Numbered from the stretch's first letter, positions 1 to 8,297 are shown. The stretch is DNA of 36,504 bases from an uncultured Hungatella sp. (GCA_910588505.1 CAJUPQ010000033.1:1-36504); one strand, 5' to 3'. Translations and numbers: made by a program. The notes: generated from the sequence alone by a model not told the origin.

Positions 1-487
1 ACTCATAAATCCCTTTGATGTGTTCCCATGTTACATCGTGGCTGGGCATACCGCCCGCCCTTCCCCCTAGCACTTTAGTTCCCTTGATCATATCCCAGTT
101 GAAATTCTCTATAGGCTGTCTGGCCACCAGGAAATTACCTGCCCGCTGGGTCAGCTGGGCGAAGTTGACGGCATAGTCCTCGGCTCCCCCGGCGTAGGTG
201 TAGATGCTGGCCTCGGACCCCATAAAGCCGATGTCCGCATCGCCGCTGACCAGGGCTGTCATAACCTTGTCAGCTCCGGCGCCGTTTACCAGAGTGAGAT
301 CAAGGCCTTCCTCCTCAAAATACCCCAGCTCAATGGCAGCGTACTGAGGCGCGTAGAAGATGGAGTGGGCCACCTCGTTTAAGGTTACAGGGGTGAGTTT
401 TTCGTCGTCGGTGGCGGCCTGGCAGCCGGCCAGGGCGGATGATAGGAGGGCGGCGGCTGTCATGATACATGCAAGTGATCTTTTCAT
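1..487 (-). CDS. ABC transporter substrate-binding lipoprotein, TauA/SsuA (NMT1-like) type, 3' end outside window
   Basis: The minus strand reads open from an ATG at 487 to the window edge, giving 162 codons of an unfinished protein. It starts with a lipoprotein signal peptide, MKRSLACIMTAAALL..., with lipobox LAGC (Cys22). The mature part follows the NMT1/TauA/SsuA pattern: an early 'YAPQYAAIELGYFEEEGL' segment, then 'GADKVMTALVSGDADIGFMG'. These families capture small organic substrates (sulfonates, pyrimidine precursors, nitrate-like anions) outside the membrane for an ABC importer. The substrate cannot be told from this fragment. An AGGAG ribosome binding site lies 7 bases before the ATG. 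Its permease and ATPase partners, if any, would lie left of the window. It is divergent from the peptide transporter operon. Confidence 0.85.
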   Translation of the reverse strand, partial: MKRSLACIMTAAALLSSALAGCQAATDDEKLTPVTLNEVAHSIFYAPQYAAIELGYFEEEGLDLTLVNGAGADKVMTALVSGDADIGFMGSEASIYTYAGGAEDYAVNFAQLTQRAGNFLVARQPIENFNWDMIKGTKVLGGRAGGMPSHDVTWEHIKGIYE

Positions 488-672
488 GAAATGCTCCTGC
501 ATAGATTTGCTATTAGGTTATCTTATTGACAGTCTTTGAAAATGGTGCTTGTTCTGGGTGGGAAAATCAGTTGCGGGCTTTGGGCGGGGGAGGTACAATG
601 GTTACGCTTAAGGGATTTTATGGGGCAATTTGTGGTATGTTTCTCCTAAAAAGACATATGTGGGCGTCACAA

Positions 673-702
673 TGACGAAATTGGTCAAAAACACTTGACG
701 AA
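673..702 (+). promoter_or_regulatory. Two candidate Spo0A boxes (TGACGAA) at the opp promoter
   Basis: TGACGAA occurs at 673-679 and again at 696-702. Both match the Spo0A-box consensus TGNCGAA exactly, in the same orientation and 23 bp apart. The second overlaps the candidate -35 hexamer (TTGACG, 695-700), a position suited to direct control by Spo0A~P. The sequence match is seen; binding is inferred. Confidence 0.45.
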
Positions 703-723
703 TGGTAAAAATGTGACTAAACT
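695..723 (+). promoter_or_regulatory. Candidate sigma-A promoter of the opp operon
   Basis: TTGACG (695-700), a 17-base spacer and TAAACT (718-723), about 110 bases before the first gene. The -35 is good and the -10 moderate. It is the best-looking promoter in the upstream region. Confidence 0.5.
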
Positions 724-832
724 ATATGACAGCGTGTTAATGAGGCAAAGTGACCGGTAAAGGGAGCGGCAGACCCCGGGGCGGGAACGTTTGCGCCTAT
801 TGCGCAGCATAACAAAAGTAAGGGTGATCATA

Positions 833-1780
833 ATGGGTAAGTATGTAGCAAAAAGGCTTGGAATGGCGCTGGTGACTATTTTTTTGGTGACCTGTCTCAC
901 ATTCCTTCTGATGAACGCGGTGCCGGGCAGCCCGTGGCTGAGCGAAAAGGCCCCCTCGGAGGCCACGCTTGCGGCTCTTAATGCCAAGTATGGCATGGAT
1001 AAACCGGTGCATATTCAGCTTCTTAAGTACCTTCAGAATCTGTTGAAGGGCGATTTTGGAGTATCTCTAAAGATGCAGAAAAACCGGGCGGTTTTGAGCA
1101 TCATCGGTGAAATGTTTCCTGTTTCCGCAAAAGTGGGGGCCATCGCCCTGTGCTGGGCCGTGCTGGTAGGCGTGCCTCTTGGGTGTCTGGCGGCGTTTAA
1201 GAGGGGAAAACTGACGGACAGCATCCTTCGGGTGGTGTGTACCCTGGGTATTTCCATGCCCAGCTTTGTGGTGGCTTCCATCCTTTTGGTGACCTTTGCA
1301 GGAGGAATCGCGTCCTTAAAGATCTTTCCCACCATCTTTGACGCCTCGGCGGGGTGGAGGAGTTATGTGCTCCCCTGTTTTGCCTTGGGGTTTTATCCCA
1401 TGTGCTACACGGCCAGGCAGACCAGGTCGGCCATGCTGGACTCTTTAAATCAGGAATTTATCAAGACGGCCAGGGCAAAGGGCCTTAAAAACAGCAAGAT
1501 CATTTTTAAGCATGCTCTTAGGAACGCTCTGATCCCGGTTATCACTTACCTTGGGCCTCAGGTGGCGTTTACTCTTTGCGGCGGCTTTGTGGTGGAGAGC
1601 GTGTTCTCCATTCCCGGGCTTGGGCGGTATTTTGTCCAGTCCATTCAGAACCGGGATTACCCGGTGATCATGGGGACTACGGTGTTTCTTGCCAGCTTTA
1701 TTATTTTGATGAATATGGTTGTTGACATTTTGTATAAGATTGCCGATCCCAGGATTCATCTCACGAAGGGAGGGGAGTGA
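833..1780 (+). CDS. oppB: Peptide ABC transporter permease, OppB/DppB family
   Basis: A 315-residue inner-membrane permease, one half of the channel of an oligopeptide/dipeptide importer. It begins MGKYVAKRLGMALVTIFLV, the usual OppB first transmembrane helix. It has the 'GDFGVSLKMQKNRAV' periplasmic stretch and, near the C terminus, the EAA coupling loop 'FIKTARAKGLKNSKIIFKHA' that contacts the ATPases. The frame is open from 791, but ATG 833 is preferred because AAGGGTGA lies 7 bases upstream and the protein then starts at the normal family position. It is the first gene of an oppB-C-D-F-A set, and the next gene follows after 2 bases. Whether di- or oligopeptides are carried is not visible. 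Confidence 0.93.
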   Translation: MGKYVAKRLGMALVTIFLVTCLTFLLMNAVPGSPWLSEKAPSEATLAALNAKYGMDKPVHIQLLKYLQNLLKGDFGVSLKMQKNRAVLSIIGEMFPVSAKVGAIALCWAVLVGVPLGCLAAFKRGKLTDSILRVVCTLGISMPSFVVASILLVTFAGGIASLKIFPTIFDASAGWRSYVLPCFALGFYPMCYTARQTRSAMLDSLNQEFIKTARAKGLKNSKIIFKHALRNALIPVITYLGPQVAFTLCGGFVVESVFSIPGLGRYFVQSIQNRDYPVIMGTTVFLASFIILMNMVVDILYKIADPRIHLTKGGE

Positions 1781-1782
1781 TC

Positions 1783-3135
1783 ATGGCGGAGGATAAGAAG
1801 ATGAAGCGGTGTCCTGTGACCCTGCAGCCGGATGTGGAGGGAATGCTTAGCTGGAATGATTTTGACGCCGATGATTTTGAAAGCGCTTCCCAGGAGGAAA
1901 AAGAAGATTTTATCCAGGAGCGGCAGAGTGTTTCCTACTGGAAGGATGCGTGGCGGAGACTGAAAAAGAATACAGTGGCCATGGTGGCTTTGGGCGTGAT
2001 TATTTTCCTGGTGCTGTTTGCCTTTGTGGGGCCTTATTTGGTGCCTTACGGGTATGAGGAGTTTAACAAGGGGGCGGAGAACCTTCATCCCTTCCACTAT
2101 GCCCTTGAGGACCAGAAGCGGCTGGAGGCGGAGATCGCGGCCAGGACCCAGACCGACACCATGAGCGTTGACGATATGATCGAGCAGGCCAAGGCAGAGG
2201 CAGAGGCCAAGGGGGAGAAGCTCAGCAATGTGGAGATCGCCAAGATCAGGGCTCAGGCAAAGGTAAATACCCAGAACACCAAGGAGGAGGACGCGGTGGA
2301 TCCGGAGGCTCTTCTGGGGGAACTGGGGATCAAGAAAAAGCTGTTCGGGTATTCCACGGCTGAGCTGGAGAGAAAGGCGGCTGGGGAGAGCGTGTTCCCT
2401 CACGTGTTCGGAACAGATATGTACGGCAGGGATATTCTGGTCCGGGTGATGTACGGAGCCCGGGTGTCCATGAGCGTGGGCATCTGCGCGGCCATTCTGG
2501 TGCTGTGTATCGGGGCTACCTACGGGGCTGTCTCCGGGTACTGCGGCGGCAAGGTTGACGCGGTGATGCAGCGGATCGTGGAAGTGATCTACTCTGTGCC
2601 GGAGATGCTGGTGGTGCTGTTGATCGCCACGGCGCTAAAGCCCATTCTGACAGAGTATGTAAATACAGGCACAGGCCCCATAAAATCTTTTGTGGCGGTT
2701 TTGGGACCGAACCTGATTTCCATGTTTATTGCCTTTGGTATGCTCTACTGGGTGACCATGAGCCGTATTATCCGGGGGCAGGTTTTACAGTTAAAGCAAC
2801 AGGAGTATGTGACCGCGGCAAAAGCCCTGGGGGCTTCCGGCGGGCGGATCATCCGCAGACATCTGATCCCAAACTGTATCGGGCAGATCGTGGTGACCAC
2901 CTGTCTCCAGATCCCGTCGGCTATTTTCCTGGAGTCGTTTCTGTCTTACCTTGGGGTTGGCGTGTCCGCGCCTCTTCCCAGCCTTGGCTCTATGGCCACG
3001 GACGCGTTGAGCGGCATGTACACCTACACCTACCGTCTGATCATACCGTCCATGGTATTGAGCGTGATGATTTTGGCGTTTAACTTGTTTGGCGACGGCC
3101 TTCGGGACGCTTTGGACCCGAAGCTTAAGAAATAG
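1783..3135 (+). CDS. oppC: Peptide ABC transporter permease, OppC/DppC family, with an extra extracytoplasmic insert
   Basis: Second channel subunit of the peptide importer, 450 residues against roughly 300 for the family. The N-terminal 60 residues are acidic and cytoplasmic. TM1 is about residues 66-88. The conserved block resumes at 206 with 'HVFGTDMYGRDILVRVMYGA', followed by the five-helix core and the EAA loop 'YVTAAKALGASGGRIIRRHL'. The extra length is a charged Ala/Glu/Lys-rich insert at about residues 105-203, between TM1 and the core. By topology it lies outside the membrane, where the binding protein docks. ATG 1783 has GGGAGGGG just upstream; a GTG at 1777 is less likely. It sits 2 bases after oppB. 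Confidence 0.92.
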   Translation: MAEDKKMKRCPVTLQPDVEGMLSWNDFDADDFESASQEEKEDFIQERQSVSYWKDAWRRLKKNTVAMVALGVIIFLVLFAFVGPYLVPYGYEEFNKGAENLHPFHYALEDQKRLEAEIAARTQTDTMSVDDMIEQAKAEAEAKGEKLSNVEIAKIRAQAKVNTQNTKEEDAVDPEALLGELGIKKKLFGYSTAELERKAAGESVFPHVFGTDMYGRDILVRVMYGARVSMSVGICAAILVLCIGATYGAVSGYCGGKVDAVMQRIVEVIYSVPEMLVVLLIATALKPILTEYVNTGTGPIKSFVAVLGPNLISMFIAFGMLYWVTMSRIIRGQVLQLKQQEYVTAAKALGASGGRIIRRHLIPNCIGQIVVTTCLQIPSAIFLESFLSYLGVGVSAPLPSLGSMATDALSGMYTYTYRLIIPSMVLSVMILAFNLFGDGLRDALDPKLKK

Positions 3136-3151
3136 GAAGGAGGAGACGGTT

Positions 3152-4192
3152 ATGGCAGAGGGAAAAGATAAGGGAAAATTGCTGGAAGTAAAAGACCTCC
3201 ATGTCTCTTTCTTCACTCCCGCGGGGGAGGTAAAGGCTGTAGGCGGCATTTCCTATGATCTGGACTACGGCGAAGTTATGGGCGTGGTGGGGGAGTCGGG
3301 CTCCGGCAAGAGCCAGGAAGCTTACTCGATCATGGGGCTTTTGCAGTCCCCGGGCAAGGTGGTAGGCGGTTCTATCACCTTTGAGGGTCAGGATGTGCTG
3401 AAGTTTTCCAAGGAGGAGATGACTTCTTTCCGCGGCAGCAAGGTGGCTATGATCTTCCAGAACCCGATGACGTGTCTGAACCCGGTGTACACCATCGGTA
3501 ATCAGCTGGTGGAGGCCCTTCGGGCTCACGATAAGGAGATCTCCAGGGAGAACGCCGAGAAGCGGGCTATGGAGATGATGGAGATGGTGGGCATTAATAA
3601 TGTAGAGAAGCGGATGAAGCAGTACCCTCACGAGTTTTCCGGGGGCATGAGGCAGAGAGTCATGATCGCCATGGGGCTGATATGCCATCCCCAGCTTTTG
3701 ATCGCCGACGAGCCCACCACGGCTCTGGATGTGACCATTCAGGCCCAGATTTTGGAGCTTATGAAGGAGCTGCAGAAGAAGACCAAGATGGGGATTATTT
3801 TCATCACCCACAACTTAGGGGTGGTGGCGGATATCTGCGACAAGGTGTCTGTGATGTATGCGGGGAAGATCGTGGAGCAGGGGCCTGTGGACGACATTTT
3901 CTACAAGGCGGCTCACCCCTACACCCTGGGCCTTTTGCGGTCTATGCCCCGGGTGGACGCGGACAGTTATGAGCGGCTGATCCCTATAGAGGGGACGCCT
4001 GTGGATATGCTGAACCCGCCGGAGGGGTGTCCTTTTGCCCCCAGGTGTGAGCATTGCATGAAGATCTGCCTGAAAAAGATGCCTCCCTATGTGGAGGTGG
4101 GAGAGAAACACCGCTCGGCCTGCTGGCTGAGGGTTCAGGAGTATTTGAATCAGAATTCGGACGGCAGGGAGGAAGATGGCGATGAGCAGTGA
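3152..4192 (+). CDS. oppD: Peptide ABC transporter ATP-binding protein, OppD/DppD
   Basis: A 346-residue ATPase that drives the peptide importer from the cytoplasmic face. Walker A is GESGSGKS (47-54), the ABC signature 'FSGGMRQRVMIAMGL', and Walker B 'LLIADEPTTALDV' followed by the H-loop 'FITHNLG'. The C-terminal oligopeptide-transporter extension carries the Cys motif 'CPFAPRCEHCMKIC', which in related proteins binds an Fe-S cluster. The frame is open from 3089, but ATG 3152 is chosen because GGAAGGAGG precedes it at proper spacing. The 3' end overlaps the start of oppF, indicating translational coupling. Confidence 0.94.
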   Translation: MAEGKDKGKLLEVKDLHVSFFTPAGEVKAVGGISYDLDYGEVMGVVGESGSGKSQEAYSIMGLLQSPGKVVGGSITFEGQDVLKFSKEEMTSFRGSKVAMIFQNPMTCLNPVYTIGNQLVEALRAHDKEISRENAEKRAMEMMEMVGINNVEKRMKQYPHEFSGGMRQRVMIAMGLICHPQLLIADEPTTALDVTIQAQILELMKELQKKTKMGIIFITHNLGVVADICDKVSVMYAGKIVEQGPVDDIFYKAAHPYTLGLLRSMPRVDADSYERLIPIEGTPVDMLNPPEGCPFAPRCEHCMKICLKKMPPYVEVGEKHRSACWLRVQEYLNQNSDGREEDGDEQ

Positions 4193-5192
4193 GAAGAATC
4201 TCCTTGAGGTGACAAATCTTAGAAAGTATTTTCCCGTCAAGGGCGTGAAGGGCCCGGGGGTTCAGGCGGTGCAGGATGTTTCTTTCTTTATCAGGAAGGG
4301 AGAGACCTTAGGTTTGGTGGGCGAGTCGGGCTGCGGCAAGACCACCCTGGGCCGGACGGTGCTGCGGCTCTACGAGCCTACCGGGGGAAAGATCGTGTAC
4401 GACGGCAACGTGCTGTATGACAATCCCCTGGGGGAGGACGGAAAGCCCCTGAAAAAGGCGGTGTCGGCCAACATGCTGCCTTACCGCAGGAAGATGCAGA
4501 TCATCTTCCAGGACCCGTCGGCTTCCCTGGACCCCCGCATGACGGTTGGGGAGATTATTGGGGAGGCCATTGACATCCACAACCTGGCTGCCAGCAAGGG
4601 AGACCGGGCGGACATGATCAAGGAGCTTTTGGGGAAGGTGGGGCTGAACACAGAGCACGCCAACCGGTATCCCCACGAGTTTTCCGGCGGGCAGCAGCAG
4701 AGGGTGGGGATCGCCAGAGCCCTTGCGGTGAAGCCGGAGTTTATTGTGTGCGATGAGCCGATCTCGGCTCTGGATGTGTCCATCCAGTCCCAGGTGGTGA
4801 ACATGCTGGAGGATATGCAGCAGGAGATGGGGCTGACCTACCTGTTTATTGCCCACGACCTTTCGGTTGTGCGGCATATTTCCAGCAGGATCGGGGTCAT
4901 GTACCTTGGGTCCATGGTGGAACTGGGGGAGAGCTACGAATTAAATCGGAATCCTATCCATCCATATACGAAAACGCTTTTGTCCGCGGTTCCTGTGCCG
5001 GACCCCCAGCTTAGCCGCACCAGACAGAGGATCGTGCTGGAAGGCGATATCCCCAGCCCCATGAATCCCCCTAGCGGCTGCCGGTTCCATACCAGGTGTC
5101 CTTACGCCATGGAGCGGTGCAGCAAGGAGACGCCGGTGTTTAAGGAGCATGAGACAGGGCATTGGGCGGCTTGTCATTTATTAGAGGGATAG
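4182..5192 (+). CDS. oppF: Peptide ABC transporter ATP-binding protein, OppF/DppF
   Basis: Partner ATPase of OppD, 336 residues. Walker A is GESGCGKT (47-54), the signature 'FSGGQQQRVGIARAL', and Walker B 'FIVCDEPISALDV', with H-loop 'FIAHDLSVV'. It ends with the Opp C-terminal domain including 'GCRFHTRCPYAMERC'. ATG 4176 is also in frame, but AGGGAGG (4166-4172) sits only 3 bases from it and 9 bases from ATG 4182, so 4182 is preferred. Its start lies inside the 3' end of oppD. It is last of the tight B-C-D-F block; the binding-protein gene follows after a 148-base gap. Confidence 0.94.
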   Translation: MSSEKNLLEVTNLRKYFPVKGVKGPGVQAVQDVSFFIRKGETLGLVGESGCGKTTLGRTVLRLYEPTGGKIVYDGNVLYDNPLGEDGKPLKKAVSANMLPYRRKMQIIFQDPSASLDPRMTVGEIIGEAIDIHNLAASKGDRADMIKELLGKVGLNTEHANRYPHEFSGGQQQRVGIARALAVKPEFIVCDEPISALDVSIQSQVVNMLEDMQQEMGLTYLFIAHDLSVVRHISSRIGVMYLGSMVELGESYELNRNPIHPYTKTLLSAVPVPDPQLSRTRQRIVLEGDIPSPMNPPSGCRFHTRCPYAMERCSKETPVFKEHETGHWAACHLLEG

Positions 5193-5340
5193 GTGGAAGC
5201 TGCCCCCAAAAAACTTAAAAAAGGTATCCCCGCCGTATTTTCAACAGGCGTTTTGATACAGGATACACCCGGCGCGTACCGCGCCAACGGGCATCCCCTC
5301 AACAGGTGGACTGCCCTCAATGAAAAAGGAGGTATGTATT
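5193..5340 (+). promoter_or_regulatory. Structured gap between oppF and oppA
   Basis: A 148-base gap in an otherwise tight operon. It holds a perfect hairpin GGCGCG-TAC-CGCGCC (5271-5285), a weaker GGGCA...TGCCC pair (5289-5293 and 5312-5316), and a direct repeat TCAACAGG (5241-5248 and 5299-5306). There is no U-tract after the hairpins. Such intercistronic hairpins often stabilise or segment mRNA so that the binding protein is made in excess; that role is inferred here. Confidence 0.4.
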
Positions 5341-7092
5341 ATGAGAAAGACAAACAAAGTATTGTCTATGGTCCTGGTTTCTGCCATGGCGGCTTCTTTA
5401 GCGGCCTGCGGCGGTGGAAACACCACGGAACCGACTACCACGGCTGCTGCTGATTCCAGCGCGGCGGAGACTACTACAGCTGCGCCTGCAGGGGATGAGA
5501 CCACTGCCGCGGCTGACAGTGGGGAGGCTTCCGGCGACTTTAACATCGCTGTATGTCTGGCTTCCGAGCCCCAGACCATTGACCCGGCGCTTAACAGCGC
5601 GGTTGACGGCGCGATTATGATCAACCACATGTTTGAGGGTCTGATCAAATGGGTAGATGACGGGGAAGGCAACGCCATGCTGGCTCCCGGCCAGGCAGAG
5701 TCCTGGGAGAAGGTAGTGAACGACGACGGAACCGTGACCTACACCTTAAAGATGCGGGACGGCATCAAGTGGTCTGACGGCAAGGATGTGACAGCTGGCG
5801 ACTTTGAGTACAGCTGGAAGAGGCTGGCTACCCCGGATACAGCGGCTGATTACTGCTACATGATCGATATGGTTCAGGGCTACGGGGATATTGCCGCAGG
5901 TAAGGCTGATCCGGACACCCTGGGGATCAAGGCTATTGACGACAAGACTCTGGAGATCGTGCTCAGCTATGACTGCCCGTACTTTGAGGAGATCATGGCA
6001 TTCCCGGCTACCTTCCCGGTCCGCAAGGATATGGTGGAAGGCAACGACGAGTGGACCTACGACCCGGCTTCCTATGTGGGCAACGGGCCTTACAAGATGA
6101 AAGAGTGGTCCCACAATGCTTACATTCTGGCAGAGAAGAACGCAGAGTATTATGACTATGAGAACCTTGGGCCGGAGACTATCCGCTTTACCCTCCTTGA
6201 CGACGCTAACGCCATGCTGGCTGCCTACAAGAGCGGCGAGCTGCAGTTCATCGAGGAAGTTCCGACAGATGAGATCGCCAACTACTTAGCTTCCGGCGAG
6301 ATGGACATCGCGGATTACATCGGAACCTACTATGTGTGCTTTAACACGGAGGACGAAGTGTTCAAGGATCCCAAGATCCGCAAGGCATTCTCCCTGGCCA
6401 TTGACCGCAACTACATTGTAGAGAATGTTACCCAGACCGGCGAGGTTCCGGCTACAGGCTTTGTTCCCTCCGGCGTTTACGACGCTAAAGGGTCTGCCGG
6501 CGACGACTTCCGCACGGTTGGCGGTGAGTATTACAGCGTGGCGGCCGAGGATTATGAGAAGAACTGCGAGGAGGCAAAGGCCCTTCTGGCAGAGGCCGGC
6601 TATCCAAACGGCGAGGGCTTCCCGACCGTTGAGTACATGTACAACACCGATGACAGGCACAAAGCCATCGGCGAGGCTCTGCAGAACATGTGGCAGACCG
6701 TTCTGGGCGTTAATGTGACCCTGAATAACCAGGACTGGAACGTATTCCTGCAGACACGTAAGGACGGCGACTATCAGATCGCCCGCAACGGCTGGATCGC
6801 GGATTACAACGACCCATGCTCCTTCCTGGATATGTGGTACACCGACGGCGGCAACAATGACGCTCAGTATTCCAACAAGGAATACGACGCGTTTATCGAC
6901 GCGGCAAAGGCCACATCTGTTCAGGAAGAACGTATGAAAGCGTTCCATGACGCTGAGGACCTTTTGATGGGTACAGACAGCGTCCATGCTCCGATTTACT
7001 TCTATACGCAGAAATATATGCTGGATGATTCTATTAGCGGCATGTATTATACGCCACTTGGGTATTTCTTCTTTGGGTATACCCATAAGTAA
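5341..7092 (+). CDS. oppA: Peptide-binding lipoprotein, OppA/DppA family (SBP_bac_5)
   Basis: A 583-residue extracellular receptor that delivers peptides to the OppBCDF importer. The start is ATG 5341 with AAGGAGG (5325-5331); the frame runs open from 5320. The signal peptide ends in lipobox LAAC (Cys23). A low-complexity Thr/Ala/Glu/Ser tether follows to about residue 65. The fold then begins with 'FNIAVCLASEPQTIDPAL' and shows the family stretches 'MRDGIKWSDGKDVTAGDFEYSWKR' (in part) and 'YVGNGPYKMKEW', and C-terminally 'ADYNDPCSFLDMWYTDGG'. It is the last gene of the operon, unlike the common A-B-C-D-F order. A terminator and a palindromic element follow. Confidence 0.93.
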   Translation: MRKTNKVLSMVLVSAMAASLAACGGGNTTEPTTTAAADSSAAETTTAAPAGDETTAAADSGEASGDFNIAVCLASEPQTIDPALNSAVDGAIMINHMFEGLIKWVDDGEGNAMLAPGQAESWEKVVNDDGTVTYTLKMRDGIKWSDGKDVTAGDFEYSWKRLATPDTAADYCYMIDMVQGYGDIAAGKADPDTLGIKAIDDKTLEIVLSYDCPYFEEIMAFPATFPVRKDMVEGNDEWTYDPASYVGNGPYKMKEWSHNAYILAEKNAEYYDYENLGPETIRFTLLDDANAMLAAYKSGELQFIEEVPTDEIANYLASGEMDIADYIGTYYVCFNTEDEVFKDPKIRKAFSLAIDRNYIVENVTQTGEVPATGFVPSGVYDAKGSAGDDFRTVGGEYYSVAAEDYEKNCEEAKALLAEAGYPNGEGFPTVEYMYNTDDRHKAIGEALQNMWQTVLGVNVTLNNQDWNVFLQTRKDGDYQIARNGWIADYNDPCSFLDMWYTDGGNNDAQYSNKEYDAFIDAAKATSVQEERMKAFHDAEDLLMGTDSVHAPIYFYTQKYMLDDSISGMYYTPLGYFFFGYTHK

Positions 7093-7129
7093 TAATCTGT
7101 GGGCAGCCCTGTGATCAGGGTAAAAAAGT

Positions 7130-7182
7130 AAAGGATCGTGTCAAACCGGAAGAGCGGTGGGGCGCGGTCCTTTGTTTGTATT
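7130..7182 (+). terminator. Intrinsic terminator of the opp operon
   Basis: A 12-base stem formed by 7130-7141 (AAAGGATCGTGT) and 7162-7173 (GCGCGGTCCTTT), fully paired when G-U wobbles are allowed. It is followed by TTTGTTTGTATT. It lies 38 bases after oppA. A smaller CCCTG-TGAT-CAGGG hairpin precedes it at 7107-7120. Confidence 0.65.
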
Positions 7183-7183
7183 A

Positions 7184-7285
7184 TTGAGTGAGCAAATCGA
7201 AGATTGTCGCAGAGCCAGTCAGAGAAGGACCATCCTTCCCTTCTCTAACTGGCATTACGACTATCATCGCCTTTTGCTCACTCAA
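7184..7285. mobile_element. Palindromic MITE-like element, copy A (short form) with TATTA target duplication
   Basis: A 102-bp near-perfect inverted repeat whose two halves start TTGAGTGAGCAAA and read into (A/G)GTCG...GCCAG(T)...AGAGAAGG. Both flanks carry TATTA (7179-7183 and 7286-7290), consistent with a 5-bp target-site duplication. It lacks the core of about 130 bp found in copies B (13593-13823) and D (from 36332). It has no transposase and no plausible ORF. The rest of the gap between oppA (ends 7092) and the HAD gene (7405) holds the terminator described separately and, at 7291-7404, only the leader of that gene. Confidence 0.75.
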
Positions 7286-7404
7286 TATTACCGCCCCAAA
7301 AGAAAGCGGTTGACAATCCTACGGATACATGATAACGTATTGCCAGAAAACGACAGAAACAAAGACAACTTATGGGAGAAGAGAACGGAGGGAATATAAA
7401 GAAC

Positions 7405-8226
7405 ATGGAGTACAAGATCATTGTGCTGGATCTGGACGGGACGCTGACCAACCGGGACAAGGTTGTGACACCCAGGACAAAGGAGGCCCTTATGAAGGCC
7501 CAGGATATGGGGAAGATCGTGGTGCTGGCGTCGGGGCGGCCTACCCCGGGGGTTATACCTCTGGCCCGGGAGCTTAAGCTTAGGGAACACGGGGGATACA
7601 TCCTGTCCTTTAACGGGGGGATGATCGTCAGCTGTAAGACAGGGGAAACGGTGTTTAGCAGTCAGCTTCCTGTAGAGATTAATGAGAAGGTCATGGATCT
7701 GGCGGCGGAGTACCGGGTGGACATCATGACCTATGAGGGGGACAAGATCATTGCCAGCAATGCCTCCTATCAGTACATAGCCCTGGAATCCAGGGTGTGC
7801 CACATGGAGGTAAAGGAGATCAGCCAGGTGGAGGATATGAAAAAGTACGTCACATTTCCCGTACCCAAATTTATCCTCACGGACGACGGGGACTATCTGG
7901 TGACCGTGGAGCCAAAGGTGAAGGCGGCTCTGGGAAAGAACTACAGCGTCTACCGGTCAGACCCCTACTATCTGGAGGTTCTCCCAAAAGGGATCGACAA
8001 GGCCAGATCCCTGGAGCGGTTTCTGGAGGTGACGGGATACAGGCGGGAGGAGATGATCGCCTGCGGGGACGGGTACAATGACCTGTCTATGATCCGGTTC
8101 GCGGGCCTGGGAGTTGCCATGGAAAACGGGGTGCTGCCGGTGCGCCAGGCGGCGGATTACATCACGCTGTCCAACAATGATGACGGGGTGGCTCATGTTG
8201 TGGAAAAATTTATGCTTTCTTTCTGA
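7405..8226 (+). CDS. Cof-type HAD-superfamily sugar-phosphate phosphatase
   Basis: A 273-residue cytoplasmic phosphatase of the Cof/HAD-IIB subfamily, which usually dephosphorylates sugar phosphates, nucleotides or flavin precursors. HAD motif I is DLDGTLT (residues 9-15; nucleophile Asp9, general acid Asp11), motif II 'VVLASGRPT', the conserved Lys lies in 'LPKGIDKARSLE', and motif IV is 'CGDGYNDLSMI'. The type IIB cap lies between motifs II and III. ATG 7405 has GGAGGG 12 bases upstream. An in-frame ATG at 7372 would add 11 residues but has no ribosome binding site. The substrate is not predictable from sequence alone. Confidence 0.88.
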   Translation: MEYKIIVLDLDGTLTNRDKVVTPRTKEALMKAQDMGKIVVLASGRPTPGVIPLARELKLREHGGYILSFNGGMIVSCKTGETVFSSQLPVEINEKVMDLAAEYRVDIMTYEGDKIIASNASYQYIALESRVCHMEVKEISQVEDMKKYVTFPVPKFILTDDGDYLVTVEPKVKAALGKNYSVYRSDPYYLEVLPKGIDKARSLERFLEVTGYRREEMIACGDGYNDLSMIRFAGLGVAMENGVLPVRQAADYITLSNNDDGVAHVVEKFMLSF

Positions 8227-8235
8227 CACAGGGTA

Positions 8236-8264
8236 TGGACTTTATAAATTTACTGTGCTAAAAT
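8236..8264 (+). promoter_or_regulatory. Weak candidate promoter before the YerC-like gene
   Basis: TGGACT (8236-8241), 17 bases, TAAAAT (8259-8264), ending 33 bases before the start codon. The -10 is good and the -35 matches four of six bases. Confidence 0.35.
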
Positions 8265-8297
8265 ATCCCTTAGGATACTGAGAAGGGGAACAAAGAA

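Larger units (their letters stand above)
488..832. other. Divergent intergenic region between the TauA-like gene and the opp operon
   Basis: No convincing gene in 345 bases. It holds the start-proximal region of the minus-strand lipoprotein gene and the promoter region of the plus-strand peptide transporter. Visible elements are a short dyad CGTCA-CAA-TGACG at 665-677, two copies of TGACGAA (673-679 and 696-702), an imperfect dyad TTGGTCAA/TTGACGAA at 681-702, and a sigma-A-like promoter at 695-723. The stretch 540-660 shows nothing I can assign. Confidence 0.6.

Noticed and set aside
7157..7399. An 80-codon plus-strand frame after oppA
   Set aside because: Runs through the terminator and palindromic element copy A; composition is non-protein-like and it overlaps the HAD leader.
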